A DNA stretch of 64,000 bases from Hyphomonadaceae bacterium (lineage in GTDB: Bacteria > Pseudomonadota > Alphaproteobacteria > Caulobacterales > Aquidulcibacteraceae). This document shows positions 1-8,366 of the stretch, piece by piece. Both the position numbers and the translations under genes were made by a program. Location: the NCBI GenBank assembly GCA_019636095.1, contig JAHBYF010000004.1, forward strand, positions 102,501 through 166,500, given 5' to 3'. Each line of letters starts with the position of its first letter. Position 1 is the stretch's first letter. Below the pieces are notes generated by a model. The model saw only the letters and a program-made list of their open reading frames with translations. It ran no database searches and was not told where the DNA came from.

Positions 1-17
1 ACATTAAGGTCACTGCG

Positions 18-1097
18 ATGGCAGCTTACAAAGACCGCGTGAAAGAAGACCTCGATCGTTGGATCGGCGCGGGCCTCATCGATAGCGGCAAGCGCGACGC
101 CATCCTCGCGACGATCCCTGAAACGCGCCGCATGGACGCCGCAACCGCGCTCGCTTGGGTTGGCGGTGTTTTGCTTGGCATCGCCGTCATTGCGTTCGTC
201 GCCGCCAACTGGGATGCGATGCCAAAACTTGTTCGCTTTGCGATGCTGCTGGCTGCGTTCGTCAGCTTCGCAGGCGCCGCGGCTTGGGCTTCGCACAAGG
301 CGCGTCCCACGCTTTCGAACATCCTTCTTACAATAGCTGCACTCGTTTTCGCCGCTTCGATCGGATTGACGGGTCAGATCTTCGACATCGTGGGCGATCC
401 GCGCAACGCCGCTTACGGCGCCGGCATCGCGGGCTTCGCACTTGCTGTTGCTGGCCGCTCAACCGGCGCCGCACTCGTTGGACTCATCTTCATCGCCATC
501 GGCGATTTCACCGGGCGCCAATGGTTTTCCGACGCAGACTCCGAGGTGCCATGGATGCTGATCGGCGCGCCCCTCGCCGCTTATCTAGCTTTGCGTTGGG
601 GGTCAGCTGCGCTCGCGCACGCGTCGGCGCTTGCGATCATCTATTGCTTCATGTGGTTTGGAGCAAAGGCGGAAGCCGAGGGCGGTGTCTTCCTCTTCCT
701 CGCAATTGTCATGGGCGCCGTGGCCGCTGCCGCGCGCTGGCTACACGCTCAAGAACGCGCTTTTGCCGGCGTCTTCTACGGTTGGTTTACAGCAGGCGCA
801 CTGCTGCTCTTCGCGATAGCGGGGTATCTGCCCTGGTTTGGAAACGAAAGCGGCGCCGGCGGCATCGCTCATCGCATTGCGCTACTCGCCATTTCTGGTG
901 GCGTTTTGGCGCTTGGACGCTTCGACAGACACGCCCTCGTCACAACGGTCGGCGTCTTTGGAGTCTTGGCTTCGATCTGCGCCCTACTCAGCGACCTTGG
1001 ATTGGATCTGCTTGCGGCGGCTGGCGTCTTCCTCGCGTGCGCCGCCGCAGCCCTGATCGCCGGCCTGGCGCTCCGCGCCAAGAAAAACGCGACATGA
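18..1097 (+). CDS. DUF2157 family integral membrane protein
   Basis: A 359-residue protein with a soluble N-terminus of about 45 residues followed by a long run of hydrophobic helices (roughly ten from residue 45 to 352), many small residues and no catalytic motif. The N-terminal region (RVKEDLDRWIGAGLID, then ALAWVGGVLLGIAVIAFVAANW) is the pattern of the DUF2157 membrane domain. The function of that family is unknown. ATG at 18 has an AAGG sequence about 9 nt upstream. Its stop overlaps the next start (ATGA), and DUF2157 proteins are commonly paired with GDYXXLXY proteins, as here, so the two probably form one membrane complex (inference). Confidence 0.85.
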   Translation: MAAYKDRVKEDLDRWIGAGLIDSGKRDAILATIPETRRMDAATALAWVGGVLLGIAVIAFVAANWDAMPKLVRFAMLLAAFVSFAGAAAWASHKARPTLSNILLTIAALVFAASIGLTGQIFDIVGDPRNAAYGAGIAGFALAVAGRSTGAALVGLIFIAIGDFTGRQWFSDADSEVPWMLIGAPLAAYLALRWGSAALAHASALAIIYCFMWFGAKAEAEGGVFLFLAIVMGAVAAAARWLHAQERAFAGVFYGWFTAGALLLFAIAGYLPWFGNESGAGGIAHRIALLAISGGVLALGRFDRHALVTTVGVFGVLASICALLSDLGLDLLAAAGVFLACAAAALIAGLALRAKKNAT

Positions 1098-1675
1098 AAA
1101 TCGCGGCGCCCACTCGCATACTCGCCGTCTCCGGTCTTTGCGCCGCCGCTCTTATTGCGCTCGTGGCGACTGAAGGCATCGCCCGCGCGAGCGGCCAAGA
1201 GATCACACTGCCTATGGAAGCGGTGGATCCGCGCGCGCTCCTCAGCGGTCATTACGTCCGCCTCAATTTCACCCATCAGCTCGAAGCGCCAGAGACCTGC
1301 CCGCCCAACAGCTCAGGCAAGTGGTTGGCGCTTCGTCCTGAGAATGGCGTCTACGTCCCCGCTGGATCAGCGGAGTCGCGAGACGAGGCGGAGCGTCTCG
1401 GCCAAGTGCCGGTGAAGGGCGCGTTCACATGCAGCGCGCCAACGCCGGCGGGAGCTGGCGTTGAGGCTACGCCGGGATGGTTATCGCTCGATATCGGCGT
1501 CGATCGCTTCTACATCAACCAAGCTGACGCCACGCGAATTGAGCGCGTACTGCGCGACCAACGTCCCGGCGAACAACCGCGCGCCTTTGCCGTACTGTCC
1601 GTTGGTCGCGATGGTCGGGCGCGCCTGCGCGCGCTTGTGATCGATGGCGAGCGCTTCGATCTCAGCTGGCTCTAG
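1094..1675 (+). CDS. GDYXXLXY domain protein
   Basis: A 193-residue protein with one N-terminal hydrophobic segment (residues 8-27) acting as signal anchor, then a soluble, probably periplasmic domain. Residues around 48-56 read SGHYVRLNF, a variant of the GDYXXLXY signature that names the family (H replaces D). The function is unknown. The start overlaps the stop of the DUF2157 gene by 4 nt, which implies translational coupling. Its TAG stop shares the palindrome CTAG with the stop of the convergent rhomboid gene. A much longer reading frame extends upstream through the DUF2157 gene, but it is an out-of-frame shadow. Confidence 0.8.
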   Translation: MKIAAPTRILAVSGLCAAALIALVATEGIARASGQEITLPMEAVDPRALLSGHYVRLNFTHQLEAPETCPPNSSGKWLALRPENGVYVPAGSAESRDEAERLGQVPVKGAFTCSAPTPAGAGVEATPGWLSLDIGVDRFYINQADATRIERVLRDQRPGEQPRAFAVLSVGRDGRARLRALVIDGERFDLSWL

Positions 1676-2316
1676 GTAGAGACACTGCGAGCGCGCGGCT
1701 GCAACAGGGCGTAGGCGACGCCGCCGCCGACAAAGCCGCCGAGGTGCGCTTCCCACGCGATTGGAAAGATCCCCGCCTTCGACGCAATCCCCATGACCAC
1801 CACGTTCAAGACAAAGAGCGCGCCAAGCGGACCACGCACTTGCGGATCCGCGAGTGCTTCACGCCAGGTGCGCCGGGTTGAAAAGAAGAACGCGGTAATC
1901 ATGCCGCAGACGCCGCCCGAGGCGCCCACGGCAACCGCCTCGGCGTTCCAGTTAAGCGCGAGAAAGACTGCGGCGCCGGTGAGCACCGCCGAAAGGTAAA
2001 CGACAAGATAACGCGCGGTCCCCAAGCGCAACGCCGGCCAACGCGACGCGCCAAAGAGGAAGAGCGCGTTGGCGCCAAGGTGTAACCAGCCGGTATGCAA
2101 AAAGGTATGACCAAGCAGCGGGCCGAACGCCTCCCACCAGTGCTGAAACCGGTAAGGGCTATCCGCGTGAAAGCGCTCCGGAATTAATGCGAAGGTAAAC
2201 TCGATGAACCGCTGCGTATCGGCGGGCGCAAATACATAAGCGAGATACGCCAACACGATTGAGCCGGTTAACAGCCACACAACGAGTGGCGTCCTCGGCC
2301 GTTCATACGCTTCCAA
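1672..2316 (-). CDS. Rhomboid family intramembrane serine protease
   Basis: This is a six-helix rhomboid protease that would cleave single-span membrane proteins inside the bilayer. Visible hallmarks, numbered from the TTG start: Asn83 in HLGANALFLF (oxyanion helix 2), nucleophile Ser133 in the GASGG motif, and His191 in EAHLGG on the last helix, which completes the Ser-His dyad. The length (214 aa) fits minimal bacterial rhomboids. The start is chosen as TTG at 2316 because GAGGAG lies 6 nt upstream; GTG at 2343 is a possible alternative with no SD. The substrate is unknown. The hfa adhesin operon starts divergently 150 bp away, but no link is demonstrated. Confidence 0.88.
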   Translation of the reverse strand: MEAYERPRTPLVVWLLTGSIVLAYLAYVFAPADTQRFIEFTFALIPERFHADSPYRFQHWWEAFGPLLGHTFLHTGWLHLGANALFLFGASRWPALRLGTARYLVVYLSAVLTGAAVFLALNWNAEAVAVGASGGVCGMITAFFFSTRRTWREALADPQVRGPLGALFVLNVVVMGIASKAGIFPIAWEAHLGGFVGGGVAYALLQPRARSVST

Positions 2317-2469
2317 GTTCGTCTCCTCGCACCGTTCCGGCACGCTACAGATGCTCGGACCAAGGTGAATTTACCATGACCGCGGCGATTTCGCGTCAGA
2401 AGCGCTCGCTTCAACGTGGCACGTCCGTTGCTTTCTCGCTTTGCAGACGAATTTTGCGGAGCACAAGAC

Positions 2470-2829
2470 GTGCGTACGTTCATCATCATTGGCGCCCTCG
2501 CCTTCGCTAGCGCGGCCCAGGCAGATCCGATTCCAAACGGCGCCGGCGATTTCTCGCGTGGCTTCGGCATGGGCTACGACTCGTTCGACACGCCGATCAA
2601 CCCCGCCACGCGTGACGAGAACGGCAACCGCACCATCGTCAACGGCCGCATCGACATCGAAGGCACTCTTACGGGCGGCCTTCAAGACAGCTTCGCAACC
2701 GGCCTCGGCGCCTCGACCGCCATCGGCAACCAACTCAACGTGATCACCCAGGGCAACTACAACACGGTGATCGTGGACTCCACTCAGATCAATAACGGCG
2801 ACATCACCGCCGTCGTCGGAGACGAATAA
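2470..2829 (+). CDS. hfaA: Holdfast anchoring protein HfaA
   Basis: A 119-residue secreted protein, first of three genes matching the Caulobacter hfaABD operon that anchors the adhesive holdfast to the cell pole. The start is GTG at 2470: CGGAG lies 8 nt upstream and translation from here gives a clean signal peptide (hydrophobic residues 4-13, then AQA before Asp). A frame opening at 2416 has no SD and would ruin the signal peptide. The mature part is rich in Gly, Asn and Thr with curlin/amyloid-like NQLNVITQGNYNTVIV spacing, in line with HfaA as a fibre-forming anchor subunit. The stop overlaps hfaB (TAATG). Confidence 0.82.
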   Translation: MRTFIIIGALAFASAAQADPIPNGAGDFSRGFGMGYDSFDTPINPATRDENGNRTIVNGRIDIEGTLTGGLQDSFATGLGASTAIGNQLNVITQGNYNTVIVDSTQINNGDITAVVGDE

Positions 2830-3812
2830 TGCGCGCGCTGAAAACCCTCGCCGTCCTCGCGGCCACGACCGCTCTCACCGCGTGCGTCACACCGTTCTCG
2901 GGCAATGATGGTATGTACGCGCTGCCAATTGGCGACGCACCCGTCACCGCAAACCCCACCGCCTACACGCCGGCGCTTGATTGTTTGCACAGCTACGCCA
3001 CCAGCAACAACGTCACCGCGCCGCGCATCGCCGTCGGCCGCATCCTGGATTATACCGGCTCCGTCTCTGAAGAAGGCGGGCGCCGCATTACGCAAGGCGC
3101 GTCGCTGATGGCGATGTCAGCCTTCAACAAAGCCGGCGCGCGTCTTGTGGAACGCTTCGACACCTCAGTGACAGAACTGGAACTTCGCTACGCCAATAAC
3201 CGCCTGATCGGCCAAGAAGGCGGCGAAAACGTTCGCCGCATCTACGCCGGCCAGATGCCGGGCTCAGATTACTATTTCGTCGGCGGCATTACCGAACTCA
3301 ACTATAACATCCGCTCCACTGGCGTTGACGCCCAAGGCGGCCACACTGACGCTCGCGACGGCGTCGGCAACGTTGGCGCGCGTCTTTACGTCATGAACAT
3401 CGCGCTGGATTTCCGCCTCATCGACACCCGCACGCTCGAAGTTGTCGACGTCATCTCATACCAAAAGCAGATCATCGGCCGCGAGCTGCGCGCCGGCGTG
3501 TTCTCCTTCTTCGGCGATACGATCGTTGATATCGCCGGCGGCGAACGCGCCCTTGAGCCGGTCCAGCTCGCGGTGCGCGCCGGAGTGGAACGGGCGGTGG
3601 TCGAGGTGATGAGCCGCTTCTACAACGTCACCGACAGCGGCGTCTGCGCGACGGCGATCCAAGCTGAAGGCGATCCGATGGGACCGGGCGCCACGCAAAC
3701 CGCCACGAATGTCAGCCCGGCAACCGCCGCCATCGAACAGTCGCGCGTCAGCCCGGACACCTGGAACGATCGTCGTGACGACAACCTGACCGGTCTACGC
3801 GGCCGCTCGTAA
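2829..3812 (+). CDS. hfaB: Holdfast anchoring lipoprotein HfaB (CsgG family)
   Basis: A 327-residue outer-membrane lipoprotein of the CsgG secretion-channel family, expected to export or assemble HfaA and HfaD at the surface. The signal peptide ends in a lipobox, LTAC, with Cys19 as the lipidated residue. The CsgG core spans roughly residues 45-265 (APRIAVGRILDYTG near its start; DYYFVGGITELNYNI; ALDFRLIDTRTLEVV near the end). The C-terminal 50 residues are polar and low in complexity. It is translationally coupled to hfaA by a 1-nt TAATG overlap, and hfaD follows after 24 nt. Confidence 0.88.
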   Translation: MRALKTLAVLAATTALTACVTPFSGNDGMYALPIGDAPVTANPTAYTPALDCLHSYATSNNVTAPRIAVGRILDYTGSVSEEGGRRITQGASLMAMSAFNKAGARLVERFDTSVTELELRYANNRLIGQEGGENVRRIYAGQMPGSDYYFVGGITELNYNIRSTGVDAQGGHTDARDGVGNVGARLYVMNIALDFRLIDTRTLEVVDVISYQKQIIGRELRAGVFSFFGDTIVDIAGGERALEPVQLAVRAGVERAVVEVMSRFYNVTDSGVCATAIQAEGDPMGPGATQTATNVSPATAAIEQSRVSPDTWNDRRDDNLTGLRGRS

Positions 3813-3836
3813 GAGCGGCGAAACGGAGATCGCCTC

Positions 3837-5042
3837 ATGCGCGCCGTTCTTTCCCTACTCATCACTACAGCACTGGTAGGCGCCCCGGCTGCCTACGCGC
3901 AATCGAACAACCAGTACCAAAGCGGCGACGCCACCGCGGTAACGGATGTGCAGGCGGGTTACGCAAACGACGCCGGTGCGACGGTTGTCGCCAGTGGCAA
4001 CGCTGTGTCCACGACGCAGGAAAACAACGACACCGACCTCACCAGCAGCCAGCACATGGACGGCGACACGACAGCGCAAGCAGACGCCACCGTTTGGACT
4101 GCGACGAACAATGTCGCCATTACGTCGGCAGCTGTAGGCAACGGCGGCACCGCTGTCATCAGTGGCGGCACGAGCAACATCGAAGCCGAACAATTGGGTC
4201 ACGGGGACGCCAACGCCACGGCAACGCTGCGCAACGGCTATTCCTACAACGCCGCCGTCTCCTCCTCGGCCAGCAACAACACCGCAGCTGTCTCGGCGGA
4301 AAACGCCGAAGTGCGCGTGCTAATGAATCAAGAGAGTACCGGCTCGGTAAACGCATCCGCCGAAACGGACGCGGACTACGTCGAAGACCAAGTGGTCTCG
4401 GGCGTCATCGCTAGCGCCAACAATCTCAGCATCGGCGGCGAAACCGCCACCATCCTGAACGCCACGCACCAAAATGCGACCGGCGCCTCCGTCACCGCGC
4501 GCTCGGATCTCTATGTGGGATCGGCAACCGACGCCTCCGGCAACGCGACCGCAAACGCCAACTCCACCACGATCGACAACCAGTGGGGTTATGTAAACGC
4601 CGCGATTGAACAGAACGCGACATCGCAAGTCCAAGCAGACTCCTACGTCACGCTCGACAGAGAATTCACCGGCTTCGCTTCCGCGGGGGCGTACGGCGTC
4701 GGCAACCAGACGAGTGTGACGAATGTCGGCTCCGACGCCGTGCTGGACGTAACGCAATCGAACAGCGGTGGTGTCTCCGCAAACTCGGCCCTGGCCGCCG
4801 ATGGCGGCGGCATGGCGCTCGCCTCGTCGGCCGCCTACGGCAACAGCATCACAGGTGCAGTCTGCAACGGTTGCGATGCCAACGGCGGCGTGCCTGGCCT
4901 GTACGCATCCAGCAGTCAAACTAATGATGGCAGCGTCTATTCGTCGTCCACAATCCGCACGAGCGGCGCTAGCACAGTCGGCGCAACTGCAACCGCGATC
5001 GGCAACGCCGCAACCTACTCCGCTCGCCCGCCGGGTGGTTGA
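3837..5042 (+). CDS. hfaD: Holdfast anchoring protein HfaD
   Basis: A 401-residue secreted adhesin-like protein. The signal peptide is residues 1-21 (cleavage after AYA). The rest is almost entirely low-complexity beta-type sequence rich in Ala, Thr, Asn, Ser and Gly, with irregular repeats such as NATAT, GNAVSTT and ASGNATANA. This is the composition of HfaD, the surface subunit that with HfaA ties the polysaccharide holdfast to the envelope. It is third in the hfaA-hfaB-hfaD operon. A 243-codon antisense frame (4320-5051) is produced by the biased composition and is not a gene. Holdfast synthesis genes (hfs) are not in the window. Confidence 0.8.
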   Translation: MRAVLSLLITTALVGAPAAYAQSNNQYQSGDATAVTDVQAGYANDAGATVVASGNAVSTTQENNDTDLTSSQHMDGDTTAQADATVWTATNNVAITSAAVGNGGTAVISGGTSNIEAEQLGHGDANATATLRNGYSYNAAVSSSASNNTAAVSAENAEVRVLMNQESTGSVNASAETDADYVEDQVVSGVIASANNLSIGGETATILNATHQNATGASVTARSDLYVGSATDASGNATANANSTTIDNQWGYVNAAIEQNATSQVQADSYVTLDREFTGFASAGAYGVGNQTSVTNVGSDAVLDVTQSNSGGVSANSALAADGGGMALASSAAYGNSITGAVCNGCDANGGVPGLYASSSQTNDGSVYSSSTIRTSGASTVGATATAIGNAATYSARPPGG

Positions 5043-5085
5043 GCAACCCAACTAGGTTGGCGCAAGACTGCTGAGGGCGCGCCGT

Positions 5086-5895
5086 CTAGTCCTCCTGGAT
5101 GGTCTGATCCATCGCCTCGGCGGGCGTCACGCCGTCGCAACAGGGGCCGCCAATCGGCCGCGCCGGCACACCCGCCACCGTGCAGCGCGGCGATACATCT
5201 TCGAGCACCACCGACCCCGCGGCGATGCGCGCATCCTCGCCGACTTCGATATTGCCGAGCACCTTGGCGCCCGCGCCGATCATCACGCCACGGCGGATTT
5301 TCGGATGACGATCGCCGCCCTCTTTGCCGGTGCCGCCGAGCGTCACCGAGTGAAGCATCGACACATCGTCCTCAACGACAGCCGTCTCGCCGATGACGAT
5401 GCCATGAGCATGGTCGATGAAGACGCCGGCGCCGATCTTGGCGGCGGGGTGAATATCGACCGCGAACAGCTCGGAGACGCGGCTCTGCAGATGATAAGCA
5501 AGCACCTCGCGCTCCTGGCGCCAGAGCCAGTTGGCGATGCGATAAGACTGCAAGCCACCATAGCCTTTGAAGTAGAGGAACGGCTGCAGATACGTTCTGC
5601 ACGCCGGATCGCGCTCTCGCACGACACGCATGTCACGCGTCGCCTGCGCCACCAACTCAGGTTCGGAGGCGTAAGCCTCACGGATCACTTCCCGCAGTTG
5701 CAGCGCTGGCAGATCGCCCGCGCCGAGCTTTTGCGCCAAATGGTAGGAGAGCGCGTCCTCGATCCGATCGTGGTGCAAAATCGAGGCATGCAGGTACGAC
5801 GCCAGCAGCGGCTCCTCAGCCGCGGCCTGCATTGCCTCGACGCGAAGCTGCGCCCAGACGCCGCCTGATGCTTCAAAAACGCGCGGCTCAGCCAT
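5086..5895 (-). CDS. cysE: Serine O-acetyltransferase
   Basis: CysE transfers acetyl from acetyl-CoA to L-serine, the first step of cysteine synthesis. The 269-residue protein has the helical N-terminal domain (residues 12-135) followed by left-handed beta-helix hexapeptide repeats (about 140-240). The catalytic region reads VDIHPAAKIGAGVFIDHAHGIVIGETAVV, with the His-Asp pair of the family in FIDHAHG, and LGGTGK follows. The start has GGAG 8 nt upstream. The NUDIX gene lies 3 nt upstream on the same strand, so the two are probably co-transcribed. Confidence 0.93.
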   Translation of the reverse strand: MAEPRVFEASGGVWAQLRVEAMQAAAEEPLLASYLHASILHHDRIEDALSYHLAQKLGAGDLPALQLREVIREAYASEPELVAQATRDMRVVRERDPACRTYLQPFLYFKGYGGLQSYRIANWLWRQEREVLAYHLQSRVSELFAVDIHPAAKIGAGVFIDHAHGIVIGETAVVEDDVSMLHSVTLGGTGKEGGDRHPKIRRGVMIGAGAKVLGNIEVGEDARIAAGSVVLEDVSPRCTVAGVPARPIGGPCCDGVTPAEAMDQTIQED

Positions 5896-5898
5896 CGC

Positions 5899-6507
5899 CT
5901 ATTCTCCTTGCCGCAGCATCGCCTCACCTAGCGCTGTCGGCAATTGACCGGTCACCGCCATGTGGTGGGCCCGAAGCACTGCGGCAACTGTCAGCGAGTC
6001 ACGAATTCGTCCATGGGCGACACGGTTCAGCACCTCGCGAAAGTGAGCCTTTCGGCGCTTCAAGACTTCTGTCGGGTCAGGATCGGCCTCGCCCGTGGAC
6101 AAACCCGTCGCAATGAAGATAACCGCCATCTCATCGGTCAGCGAGTTGGATAGGTCCATTTCCAGGACTTGCGTCCACACACGTGCGCGCAATCCGGTCT
6201 CTTCCGCCAACTCCCGCGCCGCGCAAGCGCGTGCCTCTTCGCCGGGTTCGGCGCCGCCTTCCGGCATCTCCCAGGAATATCGCCCCAACGGAAACCGCCA
6301 TTGACCGACGAGATGCACGCATCCCTCATCGTCAATGGGCAGCACCCCTACCGCCAAGCGCCGCACTCGAATGACGCCGTAATAACCCTTTTCTCCATCG
6401 GGGCGTATGACATCGTGTTCGTCGACGCGGAACCAATCGTTCTCGAACGCACAGTTCGCGCTCTTGACGATCCAAGGATTGCCGCCTTCATCCCATGTAT
6501 CACTCAT
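5899..6507 (-). CDS. NUDIX hydrolase
   Basis: A 202-residue NUDIX hydrolase. A complete Nudix box (G-x5-E-x7-R-E-L-x-E-E-x-G-L) occupies roughly residues 84-106, in the stretch beginning GGAEPGEEARACAARELAEE. The preceding WRFPLGRYSWEMPEG pattern is typical of the ADP-ribose/ADP-sugar pyrophosphatase branch. The likely reaction is hydrolysis of a nucleoside diphosphate linked to a sugar, but the exact substrate cannot be read from sequence. It lies 3 nt upstream of cysE in the same orientation. Confidence 0.88.
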   Translation of the reverse strand: MSDTWDEGGNPWIVKSANCAFENDWFRVDEHDVIRPDGEKGYYGVIRVRRLAVGVLPIDDEGCVHLVGQWRFPLGRYSWEMPEGGAEPGEEARACAARELAEETGLRARVWTQVLEMDLSNSLTDEMAVIFIATGLSTGEADPDPTEVLKRRKAHFREVLNRVAHGRIRDSLTVAAVLRAHHMAVTGQLPTALGEAMLRQGE

Positions 6508-6552
6508 CCTATCTGCTTAGCCTCGGGCGCGCGTCGGCGCCACGGAGACAAC

Positions 6553-7182
6553 ATGCCCCTTCCGCCGTCCGCTATCCCCGCGCAGCCGCTCGAAAACCAA
6601 CCCGCGAACGCCGCTCGCAAGAGCCCGGAGACGCTCGCCTTGCTCGCGCAGCGGCGTTCGTCGAAGCTCATGCAACTGACAACGCCGGCGCCGAGCGCTG
6701 ACGAACTGGAGGCGTTGATCACGCTAGCGGCGCGCGTTCCCGATCACGGCAAGCTCGGCCCTTGGCGGTTTGTCATTATTGATGGCGACGGGCGCATTCG
6801 CGCTGGCGCGGCGCTGGAGCAAGTCATTCGCAATGACGAGGGCGTCGACGATGCCCGTCGGGAGTTTGTCCGCGGTTGGTTCACACGCGCGCCCGCCTGC
6901 GTAATGGTCGTCTCGTCGCCGCGTCCGAGCCCCAAAGTGCCGGAGTGGGAACAAATCCTGTCTGCTGGCGCCGTGTGCTTCAACCTGCTGCTTGCGGCGC
7001 ACGCCCTCGGTTACGCGGGCAGCTGGTTGACCGAATGGCCGACTTTCGACGAGCGCGCACGCGCCGCGCTCGGATTGAACAGCGAAGAACGTATCGCGGG
7101 GTTCGTTTATCTCGGCGCCCCATCGCAGGGCGCGACTGAACGCGTCCGCGCTGATGTCAGCTCGCGGATTTCACGGCTCTAG
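6553..7182 (+). CDS. Nitroreductase family protein (YdjA-like)
   Basis: A 209-residue flavin-dependent nitroreductase. The N-terminal FMN-binding RRSSKLM, the central VPDHGKLGPWRF block (about residues 63-74) and the C-terminal GYAGSWLTEW and EERIAGFVYLG segments match the single-domain YdjA type. The physiological substrate is unknown. The ATG at 6553 is preceded by GGAG 5 nt upstream; a frame reaching back to 6169 only overlaps the NUDIX gene antisense. Its last 26 bp overlap the 3' end of the convergent acyltransferase gene. Confidence 0.87.
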   Translation: MPLPPSAIPAQPLENQPANAARKSPETLALLAQRRSSKLMQLTTPAPSADELEALITLAARVPDHGKLGPWRFVIIDGDGRIRAGAALEQVIRNDEGVDDARREFVRGWFTRAPACVMVVSSPRPSPKVPEWEQILSAGAVCFNLLLAAHALGYAGSWLTEWPTFDERARAALGLNSEERIAGFVYLGAPSQGATERVRADVSSRISRL

Positions 7183-8230
7183 AGCGGGCGACTGCAGGCG
7201 CGTCAGTATCGTTGACGGCCTCTGGCTTATCCGCATCAATCCAACAGCGCGCGACATTGCTCCAGCGCCGGTCGGCGCCATGCCACAGCACGTACTGGTC
7301 AGGCCGATCGCCGATCCGGCGCTCTATCCAGTCGAGAATTTCGTTGGTGATGCGAGCGTCGGCGGCAGAATCGTCGCGCGCCGGCGGCTGAATTACCGGG
7401 CTCCATTCCATAACAACATGTCTGTCATCGACCAAGAATGGCACGCAGGTCACAACCGGCCGTTGGCTCATGCGCGCGAGACGCGCCGTACCGAGCGCAA
7501 AGTCCTGCGTCGCGTAACCCGCGAAAGGCCGCGTCAGGCCGCCGCCCTTCTCAGCGCCCCACGCGGCATCCGATGCAATGACAACGACACCTCCCGGCTC
7601 ACGCAGATGGCGCAACAGACGCACAAGAAACGATTTGCCCGCCACCTCAGCGATGTCCACGTCACCCTGACGCAGCGCGCGGATGCCATTCACCATCTCC
7701 CGCATCTGCAAACGCACGCGCAGACCACGCGGCGTCTTTGATTGCGTCATCGGCGCAATCACGGTCGCCAAACGACGGGGGAGGGTTTGGGGCATGTATA
7801 TTGAGGACATTGCCTCGCGCGAAAAATGCCCTGTCGCCATGATGAACGAGATGCTTGGATCGTCGAGAAATGCCGGAGCGCCCAGCATCTCGATCGTCCA
7901 ATCGCGGCCGCGCTCGAGCCCGGCGGCCATCCGGGTTGCGTTCACGTGATCCCGAAAAGGCCGGCCGAGCCACCTCACGGCAATCTCATCGACGTCCTGG
8001 CCCGGGAACGCCACACGCATGTCTCGGCGCGCGCGCGCCCCGATCGGCGAGACCGAGAGCAGCCACTGGATCCCATCCGCCATGCCATAGGCCCATGAGC
8101 GCGGCAGACAGAGGGCGGCGAGACGCAAAATCATGAATAAGAGGGCGCGGAACGCCTCAACGGCTTGCGTCAGAGCGACGCGGCAAGAATGCACGCTTCT
8201 GGCCCAAACTGATCGCATTCCCGTCCGCAT
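7157..8230 (-). CDS. Lysophospholipid/lipid A acyltransferase-like protein
   Basis: A 357-residue member of the LPLAT superfamily resembling late lipid A acyltransferases (HtrB/LpxL). There is a hydrophobic anchor at residues 28-45, then the acyltransferase domain with IMATGHFSREA (about residue 135), GGVVVIASDAAWG, and C-terminal DRPDQYVLWHGADRRW, which parallels the LpxL ending. The catalytic box is odd: families usually show H-x4-D/E, whereas here the acid after GHFSRE is one residue early. It may be an atypical or inactive enzyme. The start is uncertain; ATG at 8134 would give a shorter N-terminus. Its 3' end overlaps the nitroreductase by 26 bp. Confidence 0.72.
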   Translation of the reverse strand: MRTGMRSVWARSVHSCRVALTQAVEAFRALLFMILRLAALCLPRSWAYGMADGIQWLLSVSPIGARARRDMRVAFPGQDVDEIAVRWLGRPFRDHVNATRMAAGLERGRDWTIEMLGAPAFLDDPSISFIMATGHFSREAMSSIYMPQTLPRRLATVIAPMTQSKTPRGLRVRLQMREMVNGIRALRQGDVDIAEVAGKSFLVRLLRHLREPGGVVVIASDAAWGAEKGGGLTRPFAGYATQDFALGTARLARMSQRPVVTCVPFLVDDRHVVMEWSPVIQPPARDDSAADARITNEILDWIERRIGDRPDQYVLWHGADRRWSNVARCWIDADKPEAVNDTDAPAVARSRAVKSAS

Positions 8231-8366
8231 AGGGGTAACCCGCTGTAACCCCGCCTACAAAGCAATCACTGCGCCAAAGCGTTCGCGGCTATTGGGCGCC
8301 TTGCGACGGCAAATCCCTTGCATAAGACCGGGCTGCCTGCCTGGCGGCGCGGCTCGGAGTTAACCG

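Noticed and set aside
155..1675. 506-codon frame running through the DUF2157 gene
   Set aside because: Only its C-terminal 193 codons are the GDYXXLXY gene; the upstream part is Arg/Cys-rich out-of-frame translation.
4320..5051. 243-codon minus-strand frame antisense to hfaD
   Set aside because: Low-complexity shadow of the Ala/Thr/Asn-rich adhesin; no independent evidence for coding.
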